Source: Bog-532 sp963742875
GTDB taxonomy: Bacteria; Actinomycetota; Actinomycetes; Streptosporangiales; Streptosporangiaceae
Direction: 5' to 3'
NCBI GenBank assembly: GCA_963742875.1
Contig: CAVUNO010000026.1
Coordinates: 1,151,400-1,215,399, forward strand
Length of the DNA: 64,000 nucleotides
The translations under genes and the position numbers were made by a program. The notes below the pieces were generated by a model. It saw only the letters and a program-made list of their open reading frames with translations. It had not been told where the DNA came from and ran no database searches. Shown piece by piece: positions 16,421-25,325 of this stretch (position 1 is its first letter; each line of letters starts with the position of its first letter).

Positions 16421-19400
16421 CTAGCTTGCCAGCAGCCGCTCCAGGGCAGGCGGCAACGGCGACGGCGGGACGACGGCCACCAGGAAATCCCCCGCGAGGT
16501 GGGCGGCGAGCGCCGCAGCCCGCCTGATGAGCGGCTCCATGCCGGCCAGCGGTGCCGCGCAGGCCAGGATGACAGGCCGTTCCGAGCTGCTGGCGGTGAA
16601 GCCGCGCCGGTAGGCGGCCAGCCGACGGTCGGCATGCTCGGCCACGATGGTGAACGCCTGCTCGCGCAGCACCCCGAGCGTCTCGGGCGCATAGTCGGTT
16701 CGCAGCGCCTGCTCGATGTCGGTGGCCGGCACGAGCTCACCTCGCCGAATGCGGTCGGCGAGTACCGAAGGCGGGGCGTCCACCAGCTCGATCTCATCGG
16801 CGAACGCCAGGACCGCCTCCTCATCCAGTGGCCCGCTACCCGCATCGCCGCCTCGCATGCTCCCAATGTGTACCGTCGCGACGACCGTGATGCCCGCGTC
16901 AGCGAGCCGCCGGGCGGCGGCGAGGCGAGTCTCGCCGCGGGCGTCGAGTGCCGCCAGGTCGTCGATGCAAGCCACCTCGGGTCGGCGGGCGAGGACTGCA
17001 TCGGTGTCGAGGGTGGCGCCACCGCCGGTCACCTCCAGGCCCTCGAGAGCTGCACTCACCGCTTCCCTGCCATGGCAGTCCACGGCGGCTATGACCACAT
17101 CTGACCCGCGTGATCTCCGGCGCGCGGCCTCCTCGAGCATCGCGGTCGTGGTACCGCAGCCGGCCGCGTAGCCCAGGTAGACGCGGACGGCGCCGCGCGG
17201 CCGCCCCGAGCCAGGCACGCCAGGGGGCGAGTTCCGACCTTCAGCGTTTCTGCCTGCCGATCCAGCATGGCTTGTCGTGATGTGCAGATGGACATCGGGG
17301 AGCTGGTCGGCCAGGCGTTCGGCCAGGCTGGGGCGCCAGCGCTGCAGCAGCCTGACCGCGGTCCCCGCCACGACCAGGTGCCGGGCGCCGCTGTCGCGCA
17401 CGGCCTGGGCGATTGTCGCCGCGGCGTCCCTGCCCTCGCGAACCATCAGGGCGGCGCCGGCGTCGTTCACCGCTGACCGGACCGCGGTGGCCTTGCCTCC
17501 GGTGGGCGCCTGGCCGGGCCGGGCCAAAACCAGCACCGTGCATGTGGCACCGTCGCACCTGGCCAGCCGTACGCCGCGGGCCAGCAGCACATCGGCCTGG
17601 GCCCCGTCCGCAACAGCCACCAGCACGTCAAGCCGCTGGTGCGGCGGCCGGGCGCTGCCTGGAGCGGCGAGCGTCTCCGCGACAACCTGTAGCCCGGTCT
17701 CGCGCAGCGCGGCGAGGCTCGCGGTGCTGAACACGCCCGCCAGCGCCTCGCCGACCCGGTTGGCCGGGTAGATGTTCCCGTGCCCTAGCCGCTTTCGCAG
17801 CGCCTCGGGTGAGTTGTCCACGAACCTGATGTCATCGGCCTCCGCGAGAGCCGCATCCGGTACCGTCGTCGTGGGCGGCGGTGCCGTGAACTCGGCCACG
17901 GTATCAGCGGCGCGGTCCAGGTCACCGACGTCGACCGTGCTGATGACGTCGATCCCCGCGTTCCGCAACGAGGAGATCGCCGCGGTGTTCTGGCCGAAAT
18001 CATCGACGAGCACCACGGCGGGCCGACGCGCCAGGACGGCGTCGAGGTCCATCCCTGCCGTGTCGTCATGGCCGCCTCCCTGGCGCCTGGGGACAATCTC
18101 GAGGCCGCTGATGGCCTCCTGGGTGCGGCGGCGCCCGTGCGTCTGCACGAATCCGATCACCACGTCCTCCCCTCTGCCCCGCAGCGCACGGCCCTCCCGC
18201 AGCATGGTGAAGGTCTTGCCGGACCCTGGCGCAGCGCCCAGGTACAGGTGCAGGGCGCCGCGCCTGACCGGTTCCGGCAGGTCGCCGAGCGCAGCGCCGA
18301 TGCCGTGATCCTCCTGTGCGATCTGACCCCGGGTGGCGTCATAGGCGTAAAGCTCGGCATAACGCCCCCAGTTCACGGCGATGTCCAGCTGCCTGGTGGC
18401 CTCGTCCTCGCCGAAGCTGGTACGCAGGATGTCGGTGAAGAAGCCGACGGGCAGGGTGCCATCGAGGCTGCTCCGCAGAGCCTGGTGGATGGTGCGGACC
18501 AGCGGCGCCCGCACCAGCGACGTGCGGGCGAATATCTCCTTGCTGTCCTGGATGCTCGCGCCGGCAAAGATCCGGCCGCCGCCCGACAGTGCCAGCCGGT
18601 CGCCACGGAGCTCGGCGAAGCCGAGCAGCACCAGCGCGTCAACCAGCGGCAGCAGGGCGTCCACCTCGAGGCCGAGGCTGTCCGCCAGGTCTGCCAGGTC
18701 GGCCGCGCCATCATGACGGCCAAGCAGGATCTCCGCGAGACCCGACAGCCCGTCGACGGTGGCCTGCGGCAGCGGGGAATCGCCGACCGCGCCGATGCCC
18801 GCACCCCCGTGCGGAGCGGGTGGCGCGGCGGAAACTTCGTCACGCTGAGTCATCATCCGGTAGATCTGGTCGACGAGCGCCTCGAATTCAGGGGTGCGCC
18901 TGCGGCGCGGCCGGCCGAGCGGGTTGCACATGTCGGCCCGGATCCGGCCCGGATTCGTGCCCAGAACGAGGATCCGGTCGGCGAGCAGCACCGCTTCCTC
19001 GATGTTGTGCGTGACCATGACCATGGTCTTGGTCGGGAACCTCTTGCCCTCCCAGAGCTCCAGCAGCTCACCGCGCAGGTTTTCCGAGGTGAGCACGTCC
19101 AGCGCGCTGAACGGCTCGTCCATCAGCAGCGCCGCCGGCCCTACGACGAGGGCCCGGGCGAAGCCGACACGCTGGCGCATGCCGCCGGACAGTTCCTTGG
19201 GATAGGCGGACTCATAGCCGTCCAGGCCCACCAGGTCGATCGCCCGTAGGGCCCGCTCGGTCCGCTGCGCTGGCGCCACCCCCCGCGCCTCCAGCCCGAT
19301 CTCGACATTCTGCTGCACCGTGAGCCAGGGCAGCAGCGCGAACGTCTGGAACACCATGCTGGTATCCCGGTTGCAGCCGGCCAGGCGCTTCCCGCGGAAC

Positions 19401-19603
19401 AGCACCTCGCCGTCGGACGGCGCGATCAGGCCGGCGATGCACCGCAGCAAGGTGGACTTGCCGCTGCCGCTGCGGCCGAGCAGTGCGACGAACTCGCCCT
19501 CACCGACATCAAGGGTGATGCCGTCGAGCACGGGCACCGGGCGGCCGTCCGGCCCGGAGAACGACTTGCTCAGCGCCCGGACGCTGATCAGCGGATCGGT
19601 CAT
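16421..19603 (-). CDS. ABC transporter ATPase fused to two KdpD/UspA sensor modules
   Basis: 1060 aa from ATG 19603, overlapping the permease stop (ATGA). Residues 1-260 are a NitT/TauT-type ABC ATPase: Walker A GRSGSGKST (43-51), signature LSGGMRQR, Walker B LLMDEPFSALD. An AAA-associated domain follows (about 285-435; SIQDSKEIFARTSLVRAPLV). Residues about 450-655 form a KdpD N-terminal domain with intact P-loop GAAPGSGKT, and about 660-780 a UspA-like domain. A second KdpD domain starts near 800 with a degenerate P-loop (GYAAGCGTTT, Lys lost), followed by a second UspA-like half that ends at TAG. KdpD/Usp domains bind ATP or c-di-AMP in known proteins. ATP-driven import of an anion or organosulfur-type substrate, regulated by the KdpD part, is inferred. 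No histidine-kinase core is present. Confidence 0.85.
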   Translation of the reverse strand: MTDPLISVRALSKSFSGPDGRPVPVLDGITLDVGEGEFVALLGRSGSGKSTLLRCIAGLIAPSDGEVLFRGKRLAGCNRDTSMVFQTFALLPWLTVQQNVEIGLEARGVAPAQRTERALRAIDLVGLDGYESAYPKELSGGMRQRVGFARALVVGPAALLMDEPFSALDVLTSENLRGELLELWEGKRFPTKTMVMVTHNIEEAVLLADRILVLGTNPGRIRADMCNPLGRPRRRRTPEFEALVDQIYRMMTQRDEVSAAPPAPHGGAGIGAVGDSPLPQATVDGLSGLAEILLGRHDGAADLADLADSLGLEVDALLPLVDALVLLGFAELRGDRLALSGGGRIFAGASIQDSKEIFARTSLVRAPLVRTIHQALRSSLDGTLPVGFFTDILRTSFGEDEATRQLDIAVNWGRYAELYAYDATRGQIAQEDHGIGAALGDLPEPVRRGALHLYLGAAPGSGKTFTMLREGRALRGRGEDVVIGFVQTHGRRRTQEAISGLEIVPRRQGGGHDDTAGMDLDAVLARRPAVVLVDDFGQNTAAISSLRNAGIDVISTVDVGDLDRAADTVAEFTAPPPTTTVPDAALAEADDIRFVDNSPEALRKRLGHGNIYPANRVGEALAGVFSTASLAALRETGLQVVAETLAAPGSARPPHQRLDVLVAVADGAQADVLLARGVRLARCDGATCTVLVLARPGQAPTGGKATAVRSAVNDAGAALMVREGRDAAATIAQAVRDSGARHLVVAGTAVRLLQRWRPSLAERLADQLPDVHLHITTSHAGSAGRNAEGRNSPPGVPGSGRPRGAVRVYLGYAAGCGTTTAMLEEAARRRSRGSDVVIAAVDCHGREAVSAALEGLEVTGGGATLDTDAVLARRPEVACIDDLAALDARGETRLAAARRLADAGITVVATVHIGSMRGGDAGSGPLDEEAVLAFADEIELVDAPPSVLADRIRRGELVPATDIEQALRTDYAPETLGVLREQAFTIVAEHADRRLAAYRRGFTASSSERPVILACAAPLAGMEPLIRRAAALAAHLAGDFLVAVVPPSPLPPALERLLAS

Positions 19604-21342
19604 GCCAGCGCGTACTTCGACTCGGCGATACGGTACAGCCGCCGCCACAGCAGCGCGTTCAGCCCGGTTACGTAGACGGCCATGACCAGGATGCCCGCGA
19701 TGATCTCGTGGAAGTTATTGCGCGCGGTCGCCTCGGTGATGTAGCTGCCCAGGCCGCTGGCCACGAGGACATGCCGGTTGTAGATCACGATCTCGGCCAC
19801 GATGGAGGCATTCCACGCGCCGCCCGCCGCGGTGATCGCGCCGGTGACGTAGGCGGGGAATACGGCGGGCAGGATCATCCGCCGCCAGCGCACCCAGCCG
19901 TGCACGCCGAGGTTGTCCATGGCGTCCTTCAGGTCCGACGGCACAGCGCTCGCGCCGGCGATCACGTTGAACAGGATGTACCACTGGGTGCCCAGCGCCA
20001 TCAGCAGGATGCTGCCATAGTTGAGGCTGAGCCCTATATCCAGGAAGAGAACGATCGCGAACGGGAAGATGAAGTTCGCGGGGAAGCTGGCGAATACCTG
20101 CACGACCGGCTGCAGGTACTGGGCGACTCTGGGATTGAAGCCGATCCAGACGCCGACTGGGACCCAGATCACCGACGCACCCGCCACCACCACGGCTACA
20201 CGCAGGAACGTCAGGAAGCCGAGCGCGAACGCGTGCCCGAAGACGCCCAGGCCCTGCTGTCCGGCGGCGAGGTAGGCAAGCATGCTGTACAGGCCGTAGC
20301 CGAGCACGGCGGCGACGACTGCGGCAAAGGCGATGTCGGCGGCGCGCCGCCTGGCGGCGTGGCTGACTAGGCTGCGGTCATCGATACCGGTGGCTGTGGC
20401 CATTAGCTGGTTGACCGGCCGCGCGATGGCGCGTCTTCCCCGCCCGGCAAGGCCCGGCCAGCTGGACCGCCGCAAGACCCCGAGGACGATGGACCGGGGC
20501 TTCTGGCTCGCCTCCGTCTGCTCGAGGCGGAACCGCTCCGCAGTAGCCACCAGCGGCCGCCAGAACACGAAATTGACCGTCAGGATCATGATGATCATGG
20601 TGATGATGCCCCAGACAACATGCCCGAGCCGGCCCTGCTCCACGGCCACGCCGACGTACGAGCCCACCCCAGGAAGGGTGTAGCGATGACCGCCGACGAT
20701 GATGAGCTCCGATGCGGTGAGGAAGAACCAGCTGCCGCCGAAGCTCATCATCCCGTTCCACACCAGCCCGATCGCCCCGCCGGGCACGTCGACGCTCCAG
20801 AAACGCTTCCACCGCGACAGCCCCATGAGCCGGCTTGCCTCGTCCAGCTCACCGGACTGAGTGATCAGCGAGTGGTAGAAGGAGAAGGTGATGTTCCACG
20901 CCTGGGAGGTGAAGACGGCGAAGATCGACGCCGCCTCCAGCCCGAGCTCGGAACCGGGGAACAGCGCCAGGAAGAACGTCACCGTCACAGCGAGGAAGCC
21001 CAGCACCGGCACGGACTGCAAGATGTCCAGGGCCGGGATCAGAACGCGCCGCGCACGCCGGCTCCGCGCAGCCGCATAGGCGTAGCCCAGGCTGAACGCA
21101 TAGGCGAAGAACAAGGCGATGAACATGCGCAGCAAGCTGCGGGCCGCATAATAGGGCAGCCGTGACGGCGAGGTGTCGATCGTGGTCGCCTGGCTGGGGT
21201 TGAACGGGACATGGGCGCTCGCACCCACCCGGACGATGACGTACAGCAGCAGGAACACGCCCGCACCGACCACGGCGTCCAGGGGCCCGAACCTGAACCG
21301 CGCCCGCGCGTCCCGGCTGGGGAAGGTCGGCGTGACCGCCAT
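19600..21342 (-). CDS. ABC transporter permease, duplicated (two BPD domains)
   Basis: 580 aa from ATG 21342 (CGGAG upstream). Two homologous six-helix halves each carry the cytoplasmic EAA loop that contacts the ATPase: ELDEASRLMGLSRWKRFWSV and SDLKDAMDNLGVHGWVRWRR. This is the fused permease type of the 'anion transport, duplicated permease' group related to NitT/TauT importers. It forms an operon with the KdpD-fused ATPase through an ATGA overlap, so one ATPase gene serves a one-gene membrane pore. No substrate-binding protein gene is nearby, which is common for this group. Substrate unknown. Confidence 0.85.
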   Translation of the reverse strand: MAVTPTFPSRDARARFRFGPLDAVVGAGVFLLLYVIVRVGASAHVPFNPSQATTIDTSPSRLPYYAARSLLRMFIALFFAYAFSLGYAYAAARSRRARRVLIPALDILQSVPVLGFLAVTVTFFLALFPGSELGLEAASIFAVFTSQAWNITFSFYHSLITQSGELDEASRLMGLSRWKRFWSVDVPGGAIGLVWNGMMSFGGSWFFLTASELIIVGGHRYTLPGVGSYVGVAVEQGRLGHVVWGIITMIIMILTVNFVFWRPLVATAERFRLEQTEASQKPRSIVLGVLRRSSWPGLAGRGRRAIARPVNQLMATATGIDDRSLVSHAARRRAADIAFAAVVAAVLGYGLYSMLAYLAAGQQGLGVFGHAFALGFLTFLRVAVVVAGASVIWVPVGVWIGFNPRVAQYLQPVVQVFASFPANFIFPFAIVLFLDIGLSLNYGSILLMALGTQWYILFNVIAGASAVPSDLKDAMDNLGVHGWVRWRRMILPAVFPAYVTGAITAAGGAWNASIVAEIVIYNRHVLVASGLGSYITEATARNNFHEIIAGILVMAVYVTGLNALLWRRLYRIAESKYALA

Positions 21343-21708
21343 GCGCTCGCTCCGATCTGCCCAGCTGCGATGGCCCGGGAACCATCCGGCAAGACAGGTA
21401 CCGCGACGGATCAACGAGTCCGATTCTGGACGATACAGCGCGGCAGCACATCCGGCCCGACCCCGGGCGCCAGCGGTCTTCGGGCCGGATCCGGGAATCC
21501 ACCAGCCGCCTACCCGCCGACCTGCGCGGCCTGCGGCGCACCCTTACCATTCCGGCCCGACCTGTTCCGTTCCCTTGCCGCAGCACAGCGCCCGCGCCGT
21601 CTTCGGTCCGGGCGATCAAGGCGGATATGCGACGAGCCGGCGAGCACGTCGATGTGGTGGAAAGGATCGCGAGCTAGCTGGCAGGAGATCGCGGGTCCGC
21701 GTTGATAT
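21343..21708. other. gene-poor stretch upstream of the ABC operon
   Basis: About 365 bp between the permease start and the end of rraA. No intact gene is supported. A plus-strand text PPTCAACGAPLPFRPDLFRS may be a leftover of a zinc-ribbon gene. The ABC operon promoter must lie here, but no clear -35/-10 pair stands out. Confidence 0.45.
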
Positions 21709-22209
21709 TCACCGAACCGCAGCCCGGGTGGCAGACGGCAGCAGGACTATCCCGTCGTCGTCGGCGTGCAGCATGTCCCCCGGCTGAAACGTGACGTGGC
21801 CGAACGTCACGGGTACGTCGACAGCACCGGTGCCGGTCTTCCCGCTCTTGCGCGGGATGGTGCCCAGAGCCTTTATGCCGAGATCGAGGCCGCGCAACGC
21901 CGCGCTGTCACGGACCGCCCCATGCACGACCAGTCCCGCCCAGCCGTTGGCCTGCGCTGCTCCGGCGATCAGGTCGCCGACGAGTGCTGTACGCAGGGAG
22001 CCGCCGCCGTCCACGATCAGGACGCCGCCCCGGCCGGGCGTCCGCAGCAGATCGCGGAGCAGGCCGTTGTCCTCGTGGCAGGAAACCGTACGCACCGATC
22101 CACAGAAAATTCGCCGGCCACCGAACTGGCGGAACTGGACGTCACAGACTCGCACTTCCGGCCCGCATGCATCGACCAGGTTGGCGGTCGCCATACTGGT
22201 GTCCGTCAT
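21709..22209 (-). CDS. rraA: RraA-like protein (RNase E inhibitor/aldolase fold)
   Basis: 166 aa with an AGGAG-type site before ATG 22209. The signature LVDACGPEVRVCDVQFRQFG, VRTVSCHEDNGLLRDLLRTP, LIVDGGGSLRTALVGDLIAG, NGWAGLVVHGAVRD and ALGTIPRKSGKTG covers the full RraA length (about 160 aa). In E. coli RraA binds RNase E and masks it; many homologues instead are HMG/CHA aldolases or oxaloacetate decarboxylases. The GG-x-R and D motifs that bind metal in the aldolases are present (GAVRDS), so either activity is possible. Confidence 0.9.
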   Translation of the reverse strand: MTDTSMATANLVDACGPEVRVCDVQFRQFGGRRIFCGSVRTVSCHEDNGLLRDLLRTPGRGGVLIVDGGGSLRTALVGDLIAGAAQANGWAGLVVHGAVRDSAALRGLDLGIKALGTIPRKSGKTGTGAVDVPVTFGHVTFQPGDMLHADDDGIVLLPSATRAAVR

Positions 22210-22443
22210 AGCTCCTCCCGGAGGCCAGGTCCCCGGACAGCTCCCGCCATCGGGCTTGACGGCGCCGCCCCACGCGATTATGCAACTCCAAAGCCAGACC
22301 CATGGGCAGCAGCGCTCGCGGCAGCCAGAAACAGATCCGGTCGTGCATGACCGTTAGGGCCACGCTGGCGGTCCTGCCCAGCCTGTCTACGTGCGGTTGC
22401 GGGATCCGGCGCCAGTGGTGTGCCTTCCTGCATTTGGGCGGGT

Positions 22444-23109
22444 CTACTCGCTCGAGTGATCGATGTCCCCCTGCGCCAAGTCCTGCACTTGCTGCCTGGA
22501 GATGTTGAGATGGATGCCGCCGGTAAATCCGGACACATTCCCGGAGGGGATAGCCACTTCCTTGTGACGCCACAAATGCCCCTCTTTGAGAAGTACGTGC
22601 ACGTGGGTCATCTGGTGTGTGCGGGGGTCGATGCAGAGCGCACGTAGCTGCCCGATCTCGCCGTCATCGGCATCACGGACGTGGTCGCCGCGGCGCTCCT
22701 CGTCCTCGGTAGGCAGGAGTATAGGAACGAGGTCCCTTTCTCCCGTCAGTACCTCCGCCCGGACCGGCGAGATCTGACCGCCGTCCACGACCGGCTCGTC
22801 GTCCGCTGGCCGCCACCCCTCCGTCACCAGCTCCAGTGGGCCGGCGTTGAGGATTTGCGCCAGAGTTTCTTCAGCGGCGATCAGATCCTTGAACTCCGCC
22901 TCGGTGTAGCGGAGCCGGATCTTGCCTGCTGGGGCGTCAACGTGGTCCAGTGGAACAAGGCGTGCCAGCCCCTCCCGGCCCTTCGGCTCGACCACGAGAT
23001 GAGTTACCGTCCGGGTGCTGCGCTCGACAACAACGGACTTCACATCGCCGGAGACCTTACTATCGGTGGTGCGAGCTTCGCTCCCGATCACGAGCATTAT
23101 CTCTGCCAT
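22444..23109 (-). CDS. PRC-barrel domain protein
   Basis: 221 aa from ATG 23109 (GAGGAAG upstream). The N-terminal part (MLVIGSEARTTDSKVSGDVK, SVVVERSTRTVTHLVVEPKG, ARLVPLDHVDAPAGKIRLRY) is a PRC-barrel-like sheet. A second related segment follows after an acidic linker (IGQLRALCIDPRTHQMTHVH, VAIPSGNVSGFTGGIHLNIS). PRC barrels serve as interaction or ligand modules in RNA processing and photosynthesis proteins; the stand-alone actinomycete type is often stress-linked, function unknown. Cytoplasmic. The 234 bp between it and rraA show only a weak minus-strand frame. Confidence 0.75.
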   Translation of the reverse strand: MAEIMLVIGSEARTTDSKVSGDVKSVVVERSTRTVTHLVVEPKGREGLARLVPLDHVDAPAGKIRLRYTEAEFKDLIAAEETLAQILNAGPLELVTEGWRPADDEPVVDGGQISPVRAEVLTGERDLVPILLPTEDEERRGDHVRDADDGEIGQLRALCIDPRTHQMTHVHVLLKEGHLWRHKEVAIPSGNVSGFTGGIHLNISRQQVQDLAQGDIDHSSE

Positions 23110-23667
23110 AGTCAGCTTCCTCGTTCTCGACACGGTTATCGCGAACCCTGCGCTGGTGGGCCCGATGCGAACCATTGCGCCGCGCAGGATCGCATCTCGA
23201 TAGTCGGTGGTGTTCCAGGTCCTCGCAAGGTGCGGGCCACAAACCAGCTCGCCAACCAGAGGGATCCGGGCCTGCCCAGGGCTCATTCGCAGACGGGCCT
23301 GCGCCGCAGGTCAGCCACGTGGGTGGCGGGCGAGCCGGCCTGTTGGCATGCTCTCGCTCGGCGGGAAACCCGCGAGGTTGGCGGGACGCAGCCTCCAGGT
23401 GCGCCCTATCGCAGACCAGGGTACAGACCGGGGGATGCCACGGGCGCGACGTGCCCGCCCGATGCGCGATCGTGAGGGAGCACGGCTTACTTCGCGGCCC
23501 GGGAACAGCCATGGCCCTTCTCAGAAGAGGTCCGGGCGGCGTTCCGGACACTGCGCCAGCCAGATATGACGGGCAGGGCACCACCGGCGCGCCGCCCCCA
23601 TACCCGCGACGGCACCGGCCCGGGGCAGGCCCTGGCCGGGACATCCAGCCATAGGGAGAGCATTGTT
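23110..23667. other. 558-bp stretch without a supported gene
   Basis: Several overlapping frames exist on both strands, but all are Arg/Pro/Gly-rich with no family text. It separates the PRC-barrel gene from the divergent thioredoxin-like gene and so must contain their promoters. No clear -35/-10 pair was found. Confidence 0.45.
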
Positions 23668-24189
23668 ATGACAGCACACTGGCCCATCCCCGCTGGGCTG
23701 CACACGGCCTCGCCCCGGCTGCCGGTCGAACGTGAGCTGCCTTCTTTCGGCGGCGCGACCGGATGGCTCAACTCGCCGCCGCTGACACCAGCTGATGGCC
23801 TGCGCGGGAAGGTCGTCTTGGCCGGCTTCTGGACCTATACCTGCATCAACTGGCTGCGCCAGCTTCCCTACCTGCGCGCCTGGGCCGGGAAATACTCCGG
23901 CCAGGGGCTGGTGGTGGTCGGCGTGCACACACCTGAGTTCCCGTTCGAGCACAATGCCGATAGCGTCCGCCGGGCTGTCCAGGAGATGAGGATCGATTAC
24001 CCGGTCGCAACCGATAACAACTATGGGGTATGGCGTGCCTTCGACAACAACTACTGGCCCGCGCTCTACTTCGCCGACGCGCAAGGGCGTATCCGGCATC
24101 ACCACTTCGGCGAAGGTGAATACGGCCAGTCAGAAATGGTTATCCAGCAGCTCCTAGCCGAGGCCGGAATCCGCCGGCGCGGGTCATGA
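23668..24189 (+). CDS. thioredoxin-like (DipZ-type) domain, first half of a frameshifted gene
   Basis: 173 aa from ATG 23668 (AGGGAGAG upstream). The redoxin domain is clear: GKVVLAGFWTYTCINWLRQL, PYLRAWAGKYSGQGLVVVGV, HTPEFPFEHN and PVATDNNYGVWRAFDNNYWP. The active site is C-I-N-W, so the second cysteine of CxxC is missing; this is seen in part of the family and argues against a simple disulfide reductase. In homologues the domain continues directly into the C-terminal domain encoded at 24194-24688. Here the frame closes at TGA 24187, one base out of register with the next frame. Confidence 0.75.
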   Translation: MTAHWPIPAGLHTASPRLPVERELPSFGGATGWLNSPPLTPADGLRGKVVLAGFWTYTCINWLRQLPYLRAWAGKYSGQGLVVVGVHTPEFPFEHNADSVRRAVQEMRIDYPVATDNNYGVWRAFDNNYWPALYFADAQGRIRHHHFGEGEYGQSEMVIQQLLAEAGIRRRGS

Positions 24190-24193
24190 GCTG

Positions 24194-24688
24194 GTGTCAG
24201 TCGATGCCCGCGGCGTGGAAGCCCCGGCCGACTGGGCCAGCTTGAGATCACCGGAAAACTACACCGGCTATGAACGCACCCAGAACTTCGCGTCCCCCGG
24301 TGGCGCGGTAGTGGGCAAGCCTCACGGCTATACGGCCCCAGCGGAGCTGAGACTCAACCACTGGGCCCTGTCGGGAGACTGGACGATGGAGGAACAGGCC
24401 GCCACGCTGAACACCTCTAGCGGGCGCGTCACCTGCCGCTTCCACGCCCGCGACCTCCATCTCGTCACGGCAGCAGCACCAGGAACTTCGCTGCGGTTCC
24501 GTGTGCTCCTCGACGGACAACCGCCCGGCACCGCGCACGGAAGTGATGTGGATGGCCACGGCAACGGCACGGTCACCCAGGCGCGGCTCTACCAGCTCAT
24601 CCGCCAGCCCGGCCCCATCGCCGACCGCACCTTCGAGATCACCTTCCTCGACCCCGGCGCGCAGGCTTACGCGTTCACTTTCGGCTAG
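24194..24688 (+). CDS. DipZ C-terminal beta domain, second half of a frameshifted gene
   Basis: The frame reads VSVDARGVEAPADWASLRSP, ENYTGYERTQNFASPGG, LNHWALSGDWTMEEQAATLN and DLHLVTAAAPGTSLRFRVLL. This is the carbohydrate-binding-like C-terminal domain that normally follows the redoxin domain in DipZ-like proteins (one polypeptide of about 340 aa). In the shifted frame the junction reads ...AGHELVSVDARG, which joins well. A single-base indel near 24180-24190 has split the gene, or the base is a sequencing error. Independent translation from GTG 24197 is possible but unlikely. Confidence 0.65.
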   Translation: MSVDARGVEAPADWASLRSPENYTGYERTQNFASPGGAVVGKPHGYTAPAELRLNHWALSGDWTMEEQAATLNTSSGRVTCRFHARDLHLVTAAAPGTSLRFRVLLDGQPPGTAHGSDVDGHGNGTVTQARLYQLIRQPGPIADRTFEITFLDPGAQAYAFTFG

Positions 24689-24963
24689 ACCCAAGCTATG
24701 CATGTGAACTGCCCCAGGTCGGCAGGGGACGCCGCTTGCAGCGTGGTACATGCATATTCGGCCCGCTCGGCAGGCCACGAGGTCCTGCCGGCGCAAAGAG
24801 CCACCCGGCGGGCTGCCTTTTCGTTACCGAGGCCAGGTGTATCTGCATTGGCTGCGGCTGCTCTGTAGTTTGGGGAGGACACCTCCCCCGCATCCGACCG
24901 TTGCTGCGCTTAGTGGCCCGCATATAGGCCAACGGGCAGCGCCTACGAGATTGGGGGAAACGC

Positions 24964-25170
24964 ATGAGTGCATGGTTTCATCACTGGATAGTCGTAGATT
25001 TCTACGATCCGGTCTGGCCCAACATCGCGGCATCGATTCTGTGCGCGGTTTGGGCCGTGCGCAGGGTCAAGATCCACCTTAAACGGCATCACCAGCTCAT
25101 GATTTGCCACCTTGCATCTCTTCATCAGAAGACCGCCGATCCGCATAATGAACAGGCTGTCCGTGCCTGA
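24964..25170 (+). CDS. small hypothetical membrane-associated protein
   Basis: 68 aa behind GGGGGAAACGC. The N-terminal half is aromatic and hydrophobic (FHHWIVVDFYDPVWPNIAAS, ILCAVWAV), giving one probable membrane helix, followed by a basic segment (RRVKIHLKRHH) and a polar tail. Similar short 'HHW...DFYDP..PN' peptides occur in actinomycetes and their phages, some near holins. Function unknown. The 275 bp upstream (24689-24963) and 155 bp downstream contain no supported gene. Confidence 0.55.
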   Translation: MSAWFHHWIVVDFYDPVWPNIAASILCAVWAVRRVKIHLKRHHQLMICHLASLHQKTADPHNEQAVRA

Positions 25171-25325
25171 ACAGTCCCGAAACCAGCAGTAGCGGGGAAA
25201 CGGCCGCTCAGCGGCGGACGAGCTACCTCCCAGACACGAAGTCGCGGCGTCAGCGGGGCACCATCCGCTGGGCGATCCAGGAGATGATTTCTAGGTTGAG
25301 GCCTGTCGGGCTTCGGTGGCGCTCG

